A stretch of DNA of 29,720 nucleotides from a bacterium (GCA_030432015.1 JAUIHJ010000003.1:1-29720), one strand, 5' to 3'. Numbered from the stretch's first letter, positions 1 to 8,697 are shown. Notes: generated from the letters alone by a model not told the origin. Program-made: numbers and translations.

Positions 1-1046
1 GCGACCGTGTCCGTGTCGCCCTTGCCGACGGTGCCGCTTTCGTGGCCGTCGATGTACTTGCCAAACAAGGCGGCCCCCAGCTTCGCCCGATTCTCGTCGT
101 CGTCATCCAGGAACGCCACGCCAACCCGGTGATCGAGAAGCGGCAGAATCCGCCATAAATCCTCGACCTTGTGCCCCCAGGCCTTGATCGGCAGCTTTGG
201 CCGATACCATCGATAGAGGCATTTCTTCGCCGTTTCCGCGTACTTCTTGGCAACGCCCAGCTCTGGCGGCAGGTAGTGTTTCCAGCCGCCTGCTGGCTTC
301 CACTTCACCTCGTCGATGGGGACGATCTTGTCATCCTGGTCCGGGTCTTCGGTGACGGCTTCCATCTCGAGGTCCGTCTCATGCCAGGTCGGCGCGCAAG
401 CGAACTCGAACACGTCTGGCAGCTCGGGCGAGTCCAGACCGTAATCGTCGGACATCACGGGCCCAGCCGGCAGCGGCACGCCAACCCCGATGCGGTGGAT
501 CTTGGTCCTGTTGCTGAACGGGTCGAAGACCACCCGGCACGATGCCTGCTCGCAAAGCTCCGTCAGCATTGCCGCGGGCGTCCCGCTCCAACTCACCTCG
601 GGATAGCGGTCATCGGGTAGAGCCGTGACAACCGGCTTGCTTTCAAGCATCGCCTCGAAGCACAGAGAGGCCAACTTTCGGGCGTCCTGCTTGGTTGACG
701 GCTTGATGGGGTCCGTCTCGGCGTCGCCATCGCGGACGTTGTACTCGCCCTCGATAAATCCCTCCGTCCATCGGTGGCGCCGGTCCAAGAACTTGAACGC
801 CAGCATTTGCTCGCCGTTGGATGCGGTCGTGAGTTGCACATCGTCAAGAGTGCAATCGTTCAACCGGAGCTGCGTTGACCCGTAGTGGATCGTGAGCGTG
901 CCCCGATTTGGGATGCTGCCGTGCTTGGCGGACATCGGCGTGTAAATCCAGGCAATTCCCGCATCGACGTCCGGCTTGAGCGTGTACGAGCCGGAGCGGA
1001 AACCGTGTATTCCTGGATAGGTGAAGAACGCGGCGGGTGCCGTCAT
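1..1046 (-). CDS. Putative tail-tip / hub-like protein, 3' end cut by window edge
   Basis: An open frame starts with ATG at 1046 (MTAPAAFFTYPGIHGF) and runs without a stop through base 1, giving at least 348 residues. A GGAG ribosome site lies about 10 bases upstream, and the preceding 943-residue gene ends 20 bases before. The protein is soluble-looking, with no signal peptide or membrane segment, and acidic stretches such as EDPDQDDK and LDDDDENR. I do not recognise the family from sequence. Its place after the tape measure and two distal-tail genes suggests a tail tip, hub or baseplate component that contacts the cell surface. Confident as a real gene (long frame, good start, correct spacing); function is inferred from position only. 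The true C-terminus lies outside the window. Confidence 0.75.
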   Translation of the reverse strand, partial: MTAPAAFFTYPGIHGFRSGSYTLKPDVDAGIAWIYTPMSAKHGSIPNRGTLTIHYGSTQLRLNDCTLDDVQLTTASNGEQMLAFKFLDRRHRWTEGFIEGEYNVRDGDAETDPIKPSTKQDARKLASLCFEAMLESKPVVTALPDDRYPEVSWSGTPAAMLTELCEQASCRVVFDPFSNRTKIHRIGVGVPLPAGPVMSDDYGLDSPELPDVFEFACAPTWHETDLEMEAVTEDPDQDDKIVPIDEVKWKPAGGWKHYLPPELGVAKKYAETAKKCLYRWYRPKLPIKAWGHKVEDLWRILPLLDHRVGVAFLDDDDENRAKLGAALFGKYIDGHESGTVGKGDTDTV

Positions 1047-1065
1047 GCTGTGAACTCCGGGCGGG

Positions 1066-3897
1066 TTAGCTGCGATAGACCGTGGTGCCGTCTTGTTCCC
1101 CTCGAAGGAATCGCAACGCGAATTCGCCAGTCAGGTAGCTCTTGGTGCTCAGCTTGCCCCGCTTGAAGGTCACGACCGCGTCGTTTCCGTACAAGTCGAT
1201 CGCCGGTGCGACGACCACCGAGGACAGCGATTGCGTAAAGTCGAGCGTGCATTCCCCGGAGACCTCGACCGAGCCGACCTTGCTCCACTCGCCCCCGCTG
1301 CTATACGCGGTGAACGCCCCCGCCGCGATGCCGATGAGCTGGAACGAGTTGGCGTTGACGACCTCGACCGCCGATTCGAGCTGGTTAATCTCGGTCATGC
1401 CCACAACGCCCGAGATTCGCACGATGTCGCCGTCAGCGAGTCCGTGGGCTGTCGACGTGACAACTGCCGGATCAGCCGCCGTGATGCCCGTGATGGCCCC
1501 GTATCCGCCAATGACGCCGGTCGTCTTGCTGACCACGTCCCCGCCCTTGATGATCAGGGCGGACAAGTCGCCCTCGCCGATGATCTCCAGGTCGCCCGCC
1601 TCGTTGGTGATCGACGTTACCGTCGTCGATGGGAGTCCCGTTGACACCAGGGCGGTTCCGCCGGTCTTGACCAGCGTCCCGAGGACGCAGCGGTCGCCAA
1701 TGTGCAGCGAGGTATCCGATTCGATGTTGCCCCGGTGGGCCTGCTGGATCGTCGCGAAGCTGGCCGCCTCGTCCTCGATGTAGCCCACGCCCACGGAACC
1801 CCGGTACAGGTCCAGGATCGATGCCGCCGCCGTGCTCGAGCTGTCGTTGACGATCTGCACCACCGGGGACACGTTGTCCGATGAGTCTCCGGTATGCTCG
1901 ACCCGGAACCGCGTTTCCTTGTCCCCCGTGTCGATCCTGAATAGCGAGCACCCGACGCCCTCGCCCTCGCCGATCTCGACGTCCATCCAGGTATTCGACC
2001 CGGTCCCGTCAACGCCGATCCGTAGGGCCGTCGGGCGATACTCGTAGTACCCGAGCGGATTCCAGTCAGGCAGGCCGATTGACCCCGTGTAGCTGGCCTT
2101 GACCTGGATCGCTTCCGGGCTGATGGTCGGGTTGTCCAACCCGTACTTGATTGGCACGTCGCTATTCTCTACGACCGCGATTTCGTCGGTGGCAGGTGCC
2201 GTGCCTGCGCTCCAATTGGTCGCCGCATCCCAGTAGTTCGGCCCGCTGGGGGTGATCGAGGCCGCGCGGGTGAATGTCTCCGTTCCGCCGCCCGTGAGGC
2301 TTGCCCCGCTGCCGGTCAGCAACGCCACGTTGGTCCCTGCCCAGGTCCCGGTGAACGTGATCGTGTATGGCCCGCCAGCCGAGCCCGTGACCGTCGCGTC
2401 GCCCGATGTCCAGGAGGTCAGGGCCTCCAGTGCCGAATCGACCGCCGAGGCCGCCGCGTTGTAGGCGATGCCGCTGGTGGTCTCGTCGCCGCCTCCGATG
2501 GGGTTGGCGGTCAGCGTGAATGTGCCGCCCGTTGGCGTTCCCACGATCGTGACCCGCTGCACCTCGTTGCGCCGGACGGTCGCCGCTTGGGTGGTCGCGA
2601 CCGTCACGGCGCCACCGGTCAGGCTTGCCGCGTTGCCGGAGATCAGGGACACATCGCCAGTGGGGTCGACGAACGTCACGGTCCAGGGGCCGCCCGAGTC
2701 TCCGGTGACCGTCACGCCCGTGATCGTGCTGAGCCCCTCCAGGTCGGACTCGATGGTCAGGGCGGAAGCATTGTAGGCGATGGCGGACGTTGTCTGTCCG
2801 TCGAATGTGAGGGTGAACGTGCCGCCAGTTGGGCCGCCGGTCAGCGTGATCTTCTGCACTTCGCCAGTTCCGCCCGCCGCACCGGCGCGCGTCTCGGTGA
2901 CCGTAATCAGCACGTCATCAGCGGTCATCAGGGCCATATCTTTGCCGACCCACGAGCCCGTGAATTCGTACTGATACACGCTGGCGCCGAGGTCAGTCAC
3001 GACGACGCGCCCGGAGCTTCCAGCCAGGATCAGTTCAGCATTGGCGCGGTCTTGCCACGTTGCTGCGCTGGACGCTGTCAGCTCTCCAAACGCGAACGTC
3101 TCGGCCGTGTCCGGGTCCGTGATTGTCAAGACGTAGGTAACGTTGGTCACCGTGCCGAAGTCGACCGTCTGCAGCTCCGTCGTGCCCCCGCCGCCCTCGG
3201 TCACTGTCGCCACGCTGACAGCCGTTCCGCCGTCCAGGCTCGCCCCGTTGCCCGTGATCAGCGATACGTTCGTGTTGGCGTAGGCTTGCTTGAACTCGAT
3301 CGTGAACGGCCCGCCGTCGTCGCCCGTGATGACGAGATCGCCGCTTGCTACGTTGCTCAACAGGTTGACCGCCGTCGTTAGCGCCGCCGCCGAAATGTTG
3401 TAGGCCAAGGCGGCCGTGGTCTGACCCTGGAAAGTTAGCGTCCAGGTGCCCGACGAAGCTGAGCCGAGGCTGACCTGCTGGATTTCATTCGTCCCGGGCG
3501 AGCCCTCGGTCAGCGTCTCGACCAGGATCGTTGATCCGGCGTCCGTCGTGCTGGCCGTGCAGGTGAACGGGGTGCCGTCGCTCGGCCCGGTGCCCGTGAT
3601 GTTGAGGGCCTCTGAATAGTCGTCTTCGTCAACGTCGTCACGCTCGACGGTCCATGTCACCTCGACGAACTCGGGGATCAGCGACGCGACCAGCAAGGCC
3701 AGGAGCTGCACATGGACTTCCGCCGAGTTTGAGGGCTCCGCGCTGGCATCGGCGTGGGCCTGGGTCAGCGTGTAGGACACCGTTTTGCGGTTGATGGTCA
3801 GAGTGAACGTATCGCCGACGGCAGCGCCGGAAGCGGTGAACGTGTCGACCTGGGCAACGCCCTGGGCATCGCCTCGGAAGTGGTTGAATGTAGGCAT
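1066..3897 (-). CDS. Large repeat-containing tail protein with FCCH-like domain
   Basis: This 943-residue protein probably forms an extended tail or tail-fibre structure. The N-terminal 540 residues are built of roughly 90-100 residue repeats. The clearest units start near residues 137, 346 and 444, with degenerate units near 16 and 240. Shared landmarks are NEVQ-type starts, PTGGTFTLT, GQTT..IAYNA, VTG..GGP.TVTF and a closing GNGASLTGG-like turn. Residues about 541-795 are beta-rich (YWDAATNWSAGTAP, then a region repeatedly reading VEI/LRI). Residues about 799-870 (ITGITAADPAVVTSTAHGL ... GMTEIN) match the E1 FCCH-like domain found in many phage tail proteins. Start ATG lies 3 bases after the stop of a 53-residue gene. 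No catalytic residues were identified. Surface or receptor contact is an inference. Confidence 0.85.
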   Translation of the reverse strand: MPTFNHFRGDAQGVAQVDTFTASGAAVGDTFTLTINRKTVSYTLTQAHADASAEPSNSAEVHVQLLALLVASLIPEFVEVTWTVERDDVDEDDYSEALNITGTGPSDGTPFTCTASTTDAGSTILVETLTEGSPGTNEIQQVSLGSASSGTWTLTFQGQTTAALAYNISAAALTTAVNLLSNVASGDLVITGDDGGPFTIEFKQAYANTNVSLITGNGASLDGGTAVSVATVTEGGGGTTELQTVDFGTVTNVTYVLTITDPDTAETFAFGELTASSAATWQDRANAELILAGSSGRVVVTDLGASVYQYEFTGSWVGKDMALMTADDVLITVTETRAGAAGGTGEVQKITLTGGPTGGTFTLTFDGQTTSAIAYNASALTIESDLEGLSTITGVTVTGDSGGPWTVTFVDPTGDVSLISGNAASLTGGAVTVATTQAATVRRNEVQRVTIVGTPTGGTFTLTANPIGGGDETTSGIAYNAAASAVDSALEALTSWTSGDATVTGSAGGPYTITFTGTWAGTNVALLTGSGASLTGGGTETFTRAASITPSGPNYWDAATNWSAGTAPATDEIAVVENSDVPIKYGLDNPTISPEAIQVKASYTGSIGLPDWNPLGYYEYRPTALRIGVDGTGSNTWMDVEIGEGEGVGCSLFRIDTGDKETRFRVEHTGDSSDNVSPVVQIVNDSSSTAAASILDLYRGSVGVGYIEDEAASFATIQQAHRGNIESDTSLHIGDRCVLGTLVKTGGTALVSTGLPSTTVTSITNEAGDLEIIGEGDLSALIIKGGDVVSKTTGVIGGYGAITGITAADPAVVTSTAHGLADGDIVRISGVVGMTEINQLESAVEVVNANSFQLIGIAAGAFTAYSSGGEWSKVGSVEVSGECTLDFTQSLSSVVVAPAIDLYGNDAVVTFKRGKLSTKSYLTGEFALRFLRGEQDGTTVYRS

Positions 3898-3899
3898 GG

Positions 3900-4061
3900 T
3901 TATTTCCTCGGCTTTTTGGATTTACGTTTGCGTCGCTTCTTCTGCCGCGTGTCCGGTTTCTTCTCTGTCAGCGTGTGGAATCCCATTCGCGTTGCGATGA
4001 CCATTTCACGCAGCCGGTCAGAAATTGGCTGTTCGGCGTGATCGTTCCAGTCGTCGGCCAT
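3900..4061 (-). CDS. Small basic protein (53 aa) in tail module
   Basis: A short frame of 53 codons encodes MADDWNDHAEQPIS... and ends in a very basic tail (residues 36-53 are mostly Lys and Arg). The start is supported by a strong upstream leader, AGGACCGTGCA, immediately before the ATG and shared with other genes here. The gene fits exactly between the distal-tail gene ending at 4075 and the repeat protein starting at 3897. No family is recognised. The basic C-terminus could bind nucleic acid or an acidic partner, but nothing in the sequence decides this. Real-gene confidence comes from the leader and the tight fit rather than from homology. Confidence 0.7.
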   Translation of the reverse strand: MADDWNDHAEQPISDRLREMVIATRMGFHTLTEKKPDTRQKKRRKRKSKKPRK

Positions 4062-4072
4062 TGCACGGTCCT
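4062..4072 (-). promoter_or_regulatory. Extended ribosome-binding leader AGGACCGTGCA
   Basis: The minus strand reads AGGACCGTGCA directly against the ATG at 4061. The same core precedes genes starting at 8439, 13218 and 23336, and a variant precedes 22649. The AGGA part is a Shine-Dalgarno match; the conserved CCGTG is not explained by ribosome binding. Confidence 0.6.
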
Positions 4073-4074
4073 TT

Positions 4075-4845
4075 TTAGAGTACGTCGACCATCCAGATAT
4101 TGGGGTTCGCGTTGCGTGGGAGCGGGATCGAGCTGATAAACGTCCACTCGTAATCGATGGGCCAGCGAATCGGGATGCCGCCCAGCATTTCCTCGGGGTG
4201 GAGCTTGATGACCATGGGCTCCGAGTCGGCCAGCTTGCTCGGGAAGATCGGCCGTGGGATTGCGTCCGGGTAATCGTACAGCCCGACGATGCGGCCCTTC
4301 TGTGATGCCTTGAATGACTGGTACCGCCGCAAAGTCTGCTCGACGGCGGGCGTGTTGACCGTCTCGATTGCCCCCCGCTTGATGCCGCTTGGCTGGAAGC
4401 TCAGCGCCTCCGTGTGGCTGTAAATGTAGCTGTCGATCTGGTCGGCGGGGATCGTCACAACGCATTCGAACACGGCGCGAATGGTGCGGATCGTCACCAT
4501 TTCCACGCCCTTGAACTCGGGGAAGCTCGGCGGCTGAACGAGTTGGACGCCCGAAAGCGTGTTGCTCGACTTGAGGCTGTGAACCGTGCTGCCGCCATCA
4601 GGGGTGAGGATCTGGAGGTTGACGCCAGATTGGTACGCCTTGATGATCGCTGCGACACGCGAGTTGACCGCCGCAATAGCTGCCGACTGGTTGAGCCCGC
4701 TTGCCCGGGGCGTCACGTAAATGTCGATCGACCAGCGGTGGCGATGGGCGAACGGCTTACCGTTGGGCTTGCGCAACGGCTGCACGTCGATTGCGACGCC
4801 TGCCTCGCCGACGAGGTGGGAGAAGTTGCCGATTTTTACGATCAC
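4075..4845 (-). CDS. Distal tail-type protein, function unknown
   Basis: A 256-residue protein of mixed beta character without signal peptide or membrane segment. It starts with GTG at 4845, overlapping the tape-measure stop as GTGA, which indicates translational coupling. Position directly after the tape measure is where siphophages encode the distal tail protein or a minor tail protein, so a tail-tip structural role is likely. The C-terminal part is rich in Pro and aromatic residues (IPIRWPIDYEWTF near residues 224-236). I do not recognise a named family from the sequence itself. Confidence 0.7.
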   Translation of the reverse strand: MIVKIGNFSHLVGEAGVAIDVQPLRKPNGKPFAHRHRWSIDIYVTPRASGLNQSAAIAAVNSRVAAIIKAYQSGVNLQILTPDGGSTVHSLKSSNTLSGVQLVQPPSFPEFKGVEMVTIRTIRAVFECVVTIPADQIDSYIYSHTEALSFQPSGIKRGAIETVNTPAVEQTLRRYQSFKASQKGRIVGLYDYPDAIPRPIFPSKLADSEPMVIKLHPEEMLGGIPIRWPIDYEWTFISSIPLPRNANPNIWMVDVL

Positions 4846-7553
4846 GATGCCCTCGCGTTCAGTTGCTCGTTGTTTCGTTGCGCAATTTGCGCAGTGTCTC
4901 GGGCGAACTCTCGACGGATTGTATCAAGCAAGGCCGCGTCGCGCCGCTCAAGGTGGCTGCGGATCGCGTTGAGGGCTTGGCCGATCAACGCGTTTTCGTC
5001 CCGCTCGATCGTGACGCTCAGTTTGCGTTCGTCCTTGAGCTTGACCTGCAGCTCGCGTTCCCGCTCCTGGCTGCGGGCGATGTCGCGCCGCTCGGAGTCA
5101 CCGAACGCCCCAGAGAATCCAGCACGCTCGGCCCGCTGAATCCGGCTTGCCCGAACCTGCTCTTGCTCCCGCTGGGTGCCGACTCCCGATAGGAGGTTTT
5201 CCTGCTCGCGGGTCAGGGACGCCGCCCCGCGTTGCTGCCGGGTGGCGCGGATCTCTTCTTCCCGCTGCCGGTCCTCCGGTCGAACAATCCCCATCTGCCG
5301 ACGCCGCTGGATGTTGGCCAGGTCCGCCCGCTCCTGCTGGGCCTGCGGATCCGCCGCGCCGCCCTCTTCGGCCGCTTTGACCTGCTGACGTGCGGCCAAG
5401 ATCTTCTTTTGCTCCTCCTCGCTGGCCGCGCCGAACCGCTCGGCCGCCGTCATGAGCCGCTCAGCCGCCGCCTTACCGGCTTCCCTGGCCTTGGCAACCT
5501 CGTCTTGCAGACCACGAATGCGTTCGCGTGACGCTTCCTTCTGGACCTCGGACACCTGGCGGGCCAGGCCGAGGCGTTCTTGCTCGATCTTCGCGACGGT
5601 ATCGTGAGCTTCCGCGAGTCGCTTCGCTGCACGGATGCGGGCCTCGTCAGTCCCGAAGTGGCCGATCAACCTGGCTTGCTCGGCTGCCGCGGTCAATTCG
5701 TTCCGGGCCTCGGATGCGAGACGCCCGATGTTCTGTTGCTCGACCTCCGCTCGGTTGTCGCCGCTTGCCCCAGCGAGCGCCAGGCGGTTGCGGTCCTCAA
5801 TGCCGGACACACCGACAACCCGCAGACTGCGCCGCGTCTCCTCCTGGCGGGCGTTTCGTTCTTCCTGCTCGATGCTCCGTCGCTTGGCTTCGATCAGGCG
5901 TTGCTCGGCGCGTTCCGCCGCCTCGGTGGTCTTCGTGTAGGTGGCGACCGATTGCATTGTGTCGTTGATCTGGGCGCCAAATGGCAGGATCGACGCGAAT
6001 GCCGTTCCCGCATCGCCAGCCACGCCGCCGATCGACTGCGCGGCGCTGTCCAGGAACGATGCCGCCTTGACTTCCGCCACCGCAATGCGGTCCGTGAATG
6101 AGTCGACCTTGACGCCGCCCCGGACGCCAGACTCGGCCACACCGAGGATCGAGTCCTTGAGCGTCAACAACGCCGCACCAACTGCCGCAGCCGCCGCGAT
6201 GGCAGCGCCCGCGACCGCGATCGCGGATCCACCAGCAGCCATCCCGCCGCCGGTTGCCGCCGCACCCCGCCCGAGGCTGTCCACCGCATCCGAGCCGCCG
6301 TCCCCGCCGCCGATCACGCCGCCGACGCCGTTGGGGTTGCTCCTGGCTGCCGCAAGCTGCAGGTGAGCCGCTGACGCCGATTGAGCCGCCGCCGCCTCCT
6401 GGACAAGGGCCGCCGACTGAGCGTTGGCCGCCGTGATGCCCATCTGGGCCGCCTTGTTCGCTGCCGCTTGGCCGGTGGCCACCGTCTCGGAGATCTCGGT
6501 CAGAAGCCGCAGGCCCTTGCTGACGCGGATCACAGTATTGATGCCGCCCGCCAGCACGTCGAACCCGGCTTGCACCTTGATCCAATTTCGGAGGATCTGT
6601 TCGCTGGTGCCATCGCTCAGAATCCCGAGCTGCGCGAACCCGCGAGCCGCCCTCGATACCGATTCGGTCAGCCCGCTCAGAGCCTCGCCGCGGGCGTCCT
6701 TGAGCTGCTGCACGCGAGCCAGCGACATCGCCTCGATGCGTTGCAGTCGACGGCCCTCTTGCGCACGGATCCTGATGTTGTGCTCGACCTCGGTCTTGAG
6801 TTCCTTCTGTCGCTGGTCGGATGCCCGCTTCTCGGCCCGCAGGATCTTCTTTTGCTGGTCGTCGCGTGCCTTGGCTTCCGCCGCCAGGGCCTTCTCGATC
6901 GCCTTGGCGTGGGCCTCGCCTTCCTTGAGCTGTTCTGCCGCCGCCTTCCGGTTCTGTTGGGCAATCGAGCGTTGTCGCTGGCGGTGCCGCTTGTGGAGTC
7001 GCTCGGCTTCCTTCTCCTCGGCCGCAGCAGCCCGCTTTGCTGCCGCGATGGCTGCCGCGTAGGCTTTCTCCCGTTGCGCTATGTCGTACTCGGCCTCTTT
7101 TGCCGCGTCCCTCATTGCCTGCTCTCGCAGCTTGGTCTCTTCCGCCGCCGACCGGTTGGCCGAGGACACCTTTGAGGCCGCCACCTTCTCGGCGTGCCGG
7201 ATGTTGTATTCGGCTTCCTTCCCGATGTCCCGCAGCTCCTGCTCCCGCAGCTTGTCGATGGCGTCCGCCGTCTGCTCGGCCGCCGCGATCTTGGCCGCGG
7301 ACGCCTTCGCTGCTGCTCGGTCGTCGCCCGCAGATGCCCCCGCCTTGGCTTCGCCGGCAAGTGGCCGCGCGATTCTGGGCGTTGCTTGGGTCGCCTTCAG
7401 CATCGCATCCGCCGCAGCCCGCGCGCTGGCGACGGCCTGGTCCGTCAACCGCTTGTGAGCCGCCGCGCCACGCTTCTCGAGTGCGTCGAAAGCGCGGTCC
7501 GACTCGTCGAGGTATTCGGCCTTGATGCTGAATGTTATGTCGCGTGCGGTCAT
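4842..7553 (-). CDS. Tail tape measure protein
   Basis: At 903 residues this is among the longest genes and sits immediately after the tail assembly chaperone pair, the classical tape-measure position. Residues about 80-290 are highly charged Ala/Lys/Glu/Arg helix, typical coiled coil. Within it residues 101-140 and 141-180 form a tandem duplication (KLREQELRD versus KLREQAMRD, both continuing KEAEY). Residues about 410-445 are Gly-rich and about 443-464 form a hydrophobic Ala/Val/Ile segment like the membrane-inserting part of other tape measures. A second coiled coil spans about 550-900. The start ATG overlaps the upstream stop as ATGA. In the family this protein fixes tail length and is ejected with the DNA. 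No lytic domain was seen. Confidence 0.9.
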   Translation of the reverse strand: MTARDITFSIKAEYLDESDRAFDALEKRGAAAHKRLTDQAVASARAAADAMLKATQATPRIARPLAGEAKAGASAGDDRAAAKASAAKIAAAEQTADAIDKLREQELRDIGKEAEYNIRHAEKVAASKVSSANRSAAEETKLREQAMRDAAKEAEYDIAQREKAYAAAIAAAKRAAAAEEKEAERLHKRHRQRQRSIAQQNRKAAAEQLKEGEAHAKAIEKALAAEAKARDDQQKKILRAEKRASDQRQKELKTEVEHNIRIRAQEGRRLQRIEAMSLARVQQLKDARGEALSGLTESVSRAARGFAQLGILSDGTSEQILRNWIKVQAGFDVLAGGINTVIRVSKGLRLLTEISETVATGQAAANKAAQMGITAANAQSAALVQEAAAAQSASAAHLQLAAARSNPNGVGGVIGGGDGGSDAVDSLGRGAAATGGGMAAGGSAIAVAGAAIAAAAAVGAALLTLKDSILGVAESGVRGGVKVDSFTDRIAVAEVKAASFLDSAAQSIGGVAGDAGTAFASILPFGAQINDTMQSVATYTKTTEAAERAEQRLIEAKRRSIEQEERNARQEETRRSLRVVGVSGIEDRNRLALAGASGDNRAEVEQQNIGRLASEARNELTAAAEQARLIGHFGTDEARIRAAKRLAEAHDTVAKIEQERLGLARQVSEVQKEASRERIRGLQDEVAKAREAGKAAAERLMTAAERFGAASEEEQKKILAARQQVKAAEEGGAADPQAQQERADLANIQRRRQMGIVRPEDRQREEEIRATRQQRGAASLTREQENLLSGVGTQREQEQVRASRIQRAERAGFSGAFGDSERRDIARSQERERELQVKLKDERKLSVTIERDENALIGQALNAIRSHLERRDAALLDTIRREFARDTAQIAQRNNEQLNARAS

Positions 7554-7981
7554 CGGTTAGCGCCCCTCGAGGCCAGGAGAAACAGGTCGACCATTGCGTC
7601 CGTTTGCTTGTTCCGCTCGCGCGTGGTCATGAACTGATCGATCACCGCCATTGTATCGGCAAACGTCTGATCGACGACAAAGGGGTCCACGACGCCCATG
7701 CCGAGCACCTTGACCGCCCGGTATGTTGCGAGCTTCTGCCGGTTGCGACGGCTCAGCTCGTGACGATGGGCCTCCTCCGGCGATCCCTTGGGGCATCCCT
7801 CGCCGGTGCGGCATTGCGGCTTGTGGTCGGGGCCATCTTCGTAGCCCAGCTCGTCGTTGGGGCCCACGATGTAGGTAACCGGCTGCCCGGTCTTGAGATC
7901 GTAGAGCTTCCTCTGGCAGTCCCGGCAGTCGATCGAGGCCACGCCAGGATGGTAAACGACCAGCTCGAGCCCCGCGATTAG
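7550..7981 (-). CDS. Tail assembly chaperone, minus-1 frameshift extension (gpT-like)
   Basis: This open frame begins inside the slippery heptamer at the end of the upstream chaperone gene and continues 143 codons in the minus-1 frame (LIAGLELVVYHPGVASIDCR...). There is no ATG near its start and no ribosome site before the only plausible internal start (GTG at 7942), so it is best read as the second half of a fusion product of about 296 residues. It contains a possible zinc site: CRDC near the start and C-x5-C later (CRTGEGC). The C-terminal half is helical. In lambda the equivalent gpG-T fusion recruits tail tube subunits to the tape measure. It ends with an ATGA overlap to the tape-measure gene, as expected. 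Confidence 0.8.
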   Translation of the reverse strand, partial: LIAGLELVVYHPGVASIDCRDCQRKLYDLKTGQPVTYIVGPNDELGYEDGPDHKPQCRTGEGCPKGSPEEAHRHELSRRNRQKLATYRAVKVLGMGVVDPFVVDQTFADTMAVIDQFMTTRERNKQTDAMVDLFLLASRGANR

Positions 7982-8439
7982 TTTTTTGCGTCGGCCTCTT
8001 CGTCGCTTTCAACACCCTTGGCTTCTCGCGTGAGATCGTCGACCAAGCGCGACACGCTATCGTGGGTTCCGATCGGCGCGCCCTCCTGGGGGTCGCTGGG
8101 CTCCGTCTGTGCGATGATCCGGTGAACGCGGCGAATGAGCGGAAGCGGCAGGCGGCGGACCGTGTCGACCGAGACAGGCCCGGTTTCGCTCCACTTGGCG
8201 ATGTGCTTGGCGATTGCGGCGCACACGAGGTGCAGCGACTTCTCCGGTTCGCCCTGTTCGCGGAGTCGGTCTTGAGCGTCATCGACGGCCAGGACTTCCT
8301 CGCCGAGCATGGGGCGATACTCGAACAGTAGCCCCTCGTGCAGCAGCGTGACGGGGGCAATGTTGCCGACCTTGACGAAGCCCTCGGACAAGAGGTTCGA
8401 AGTCTTGTGATCGGCGCGGAATTCGACGGAATCAGACAT
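7978..8439 (-). CDS. Tail assembly chaperone (gpG-like), zero-frame product
   Basis: A 153-residue mostly helical, acidic protein starting MSDSVEFRADHKTS. The start at 8439 is chosen over a longer frame reaching 8481 because the AGGACCGTG leader precedes it. It lies between the tail tube region and the tape measure, the standard position of the tail assembly chaperone. Its last codons read GCA AAA AAC TAA, placing a canonical A AAA AAC slippery site directly before the stop, so some ribosomes should shift to minus 1 and make the longer fusion. Function, by analogy with lambda G/GT, is to help tail tube subunits assemble around the tape measure; it is normally absent from the finished virion. 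Identification rests on position and frameshift, not on sequence similarity. Confidence 0.8.
   Translation of the reverse strand: MSDSVEFRADHKTSNLLSEGFVKVGNIAPVTLLHEGLLFEYRPMLGEEVLAVDDAQDRLREQGEPEKSLHLVCAAIAKHIAKWSETGPVSVDTVRRLPLPLIRRVHRIIAQTEPSDPQEGAPIGTHDSVSRLVDDLTREAKGVESDEEADAKN
7981..7987 (-). promoter_or_regulatory. Programmed minus-1 frameshift slippery site A AAA AAC
   Basis: On the minus strand the zero frame reads GCA AAA AAC TAA. The heptamer A AAA AAC is in the X XXY YYZ register and a stop follows at once. Slipping one base back opens a 143-codon frame that ends at the tape-measure start. Confidence 0.8.
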
Positions 8440-8442
8440 AGA

Positions 8443-8452
8443 GCACGGTCCT
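8443..8452 (-). promoter_or_regulatory. Leader AGGACCGTGC that fixes the chaperone start
   Basis: The minus strand reads AGGACCGTGCTCT before ATG 8439, the same core as at 4061, 13218 and 23336. It argues for the shorter start of the chaperone gene. Confidence 0.6.
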
Positions 8453-8556
8453 TGTGGAAAGTGGCTGCACGGTACGGGCACGGTCGGGTATTGGCGGCTG
8501 TCAGATCGAGGCGCGGACCGTGCAGAACGCGAACGAGCCGTCCAGCCGCCTTGGAT

Positions 8557-8697
8557 CTATTTCGCCTTGTCATCGCTCTTGGCGGACGTGGCGGGCTTCT
8601 TCGCTGCGGCTTCGAGCCTGGCTTTCTTCTTGAGCTGCTCGGCTGTGTCTTTGGCGTCGCGCTCTTGTTGCTTGGTCTTCTTCGATTCGGTCGCCAT
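8557..8697 (-). CDS. Small Lys/Ala-rich protein (46 aa)
   Basis: A 46-codon frame encodes MATESKKTKQQERDAKD and continues as a single highly charged helix (LKKKARLEAAAKK), ending in a Lys/Asp-rich tail. The likely ribosome site is GGAG about 8 bases before the ATG. It lies between the tail tube gene (stop at 8769) and the tail chaperone, a slot otherwise empty in a tightly packed module. No family recognised; low complexity makes homology unreliable. It may be a nucleic-acid or protein-binding peptide, or simply untranslated spacer with a chance frame. Confidence 0.5.
   Translation of the reverse strand: MATESKKTKQQERDAKDTAEQLKKKARLEAAAKKPATSAKSDDKAK

Noticed and set aside
7557..8573. 338-codon minus-strand frame over the tail chaperones
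   Set aside because: It is in a third frame, Arg/Ser/Pro-rich, and overlaps both chaperone frames, which are explained by the slippery site.
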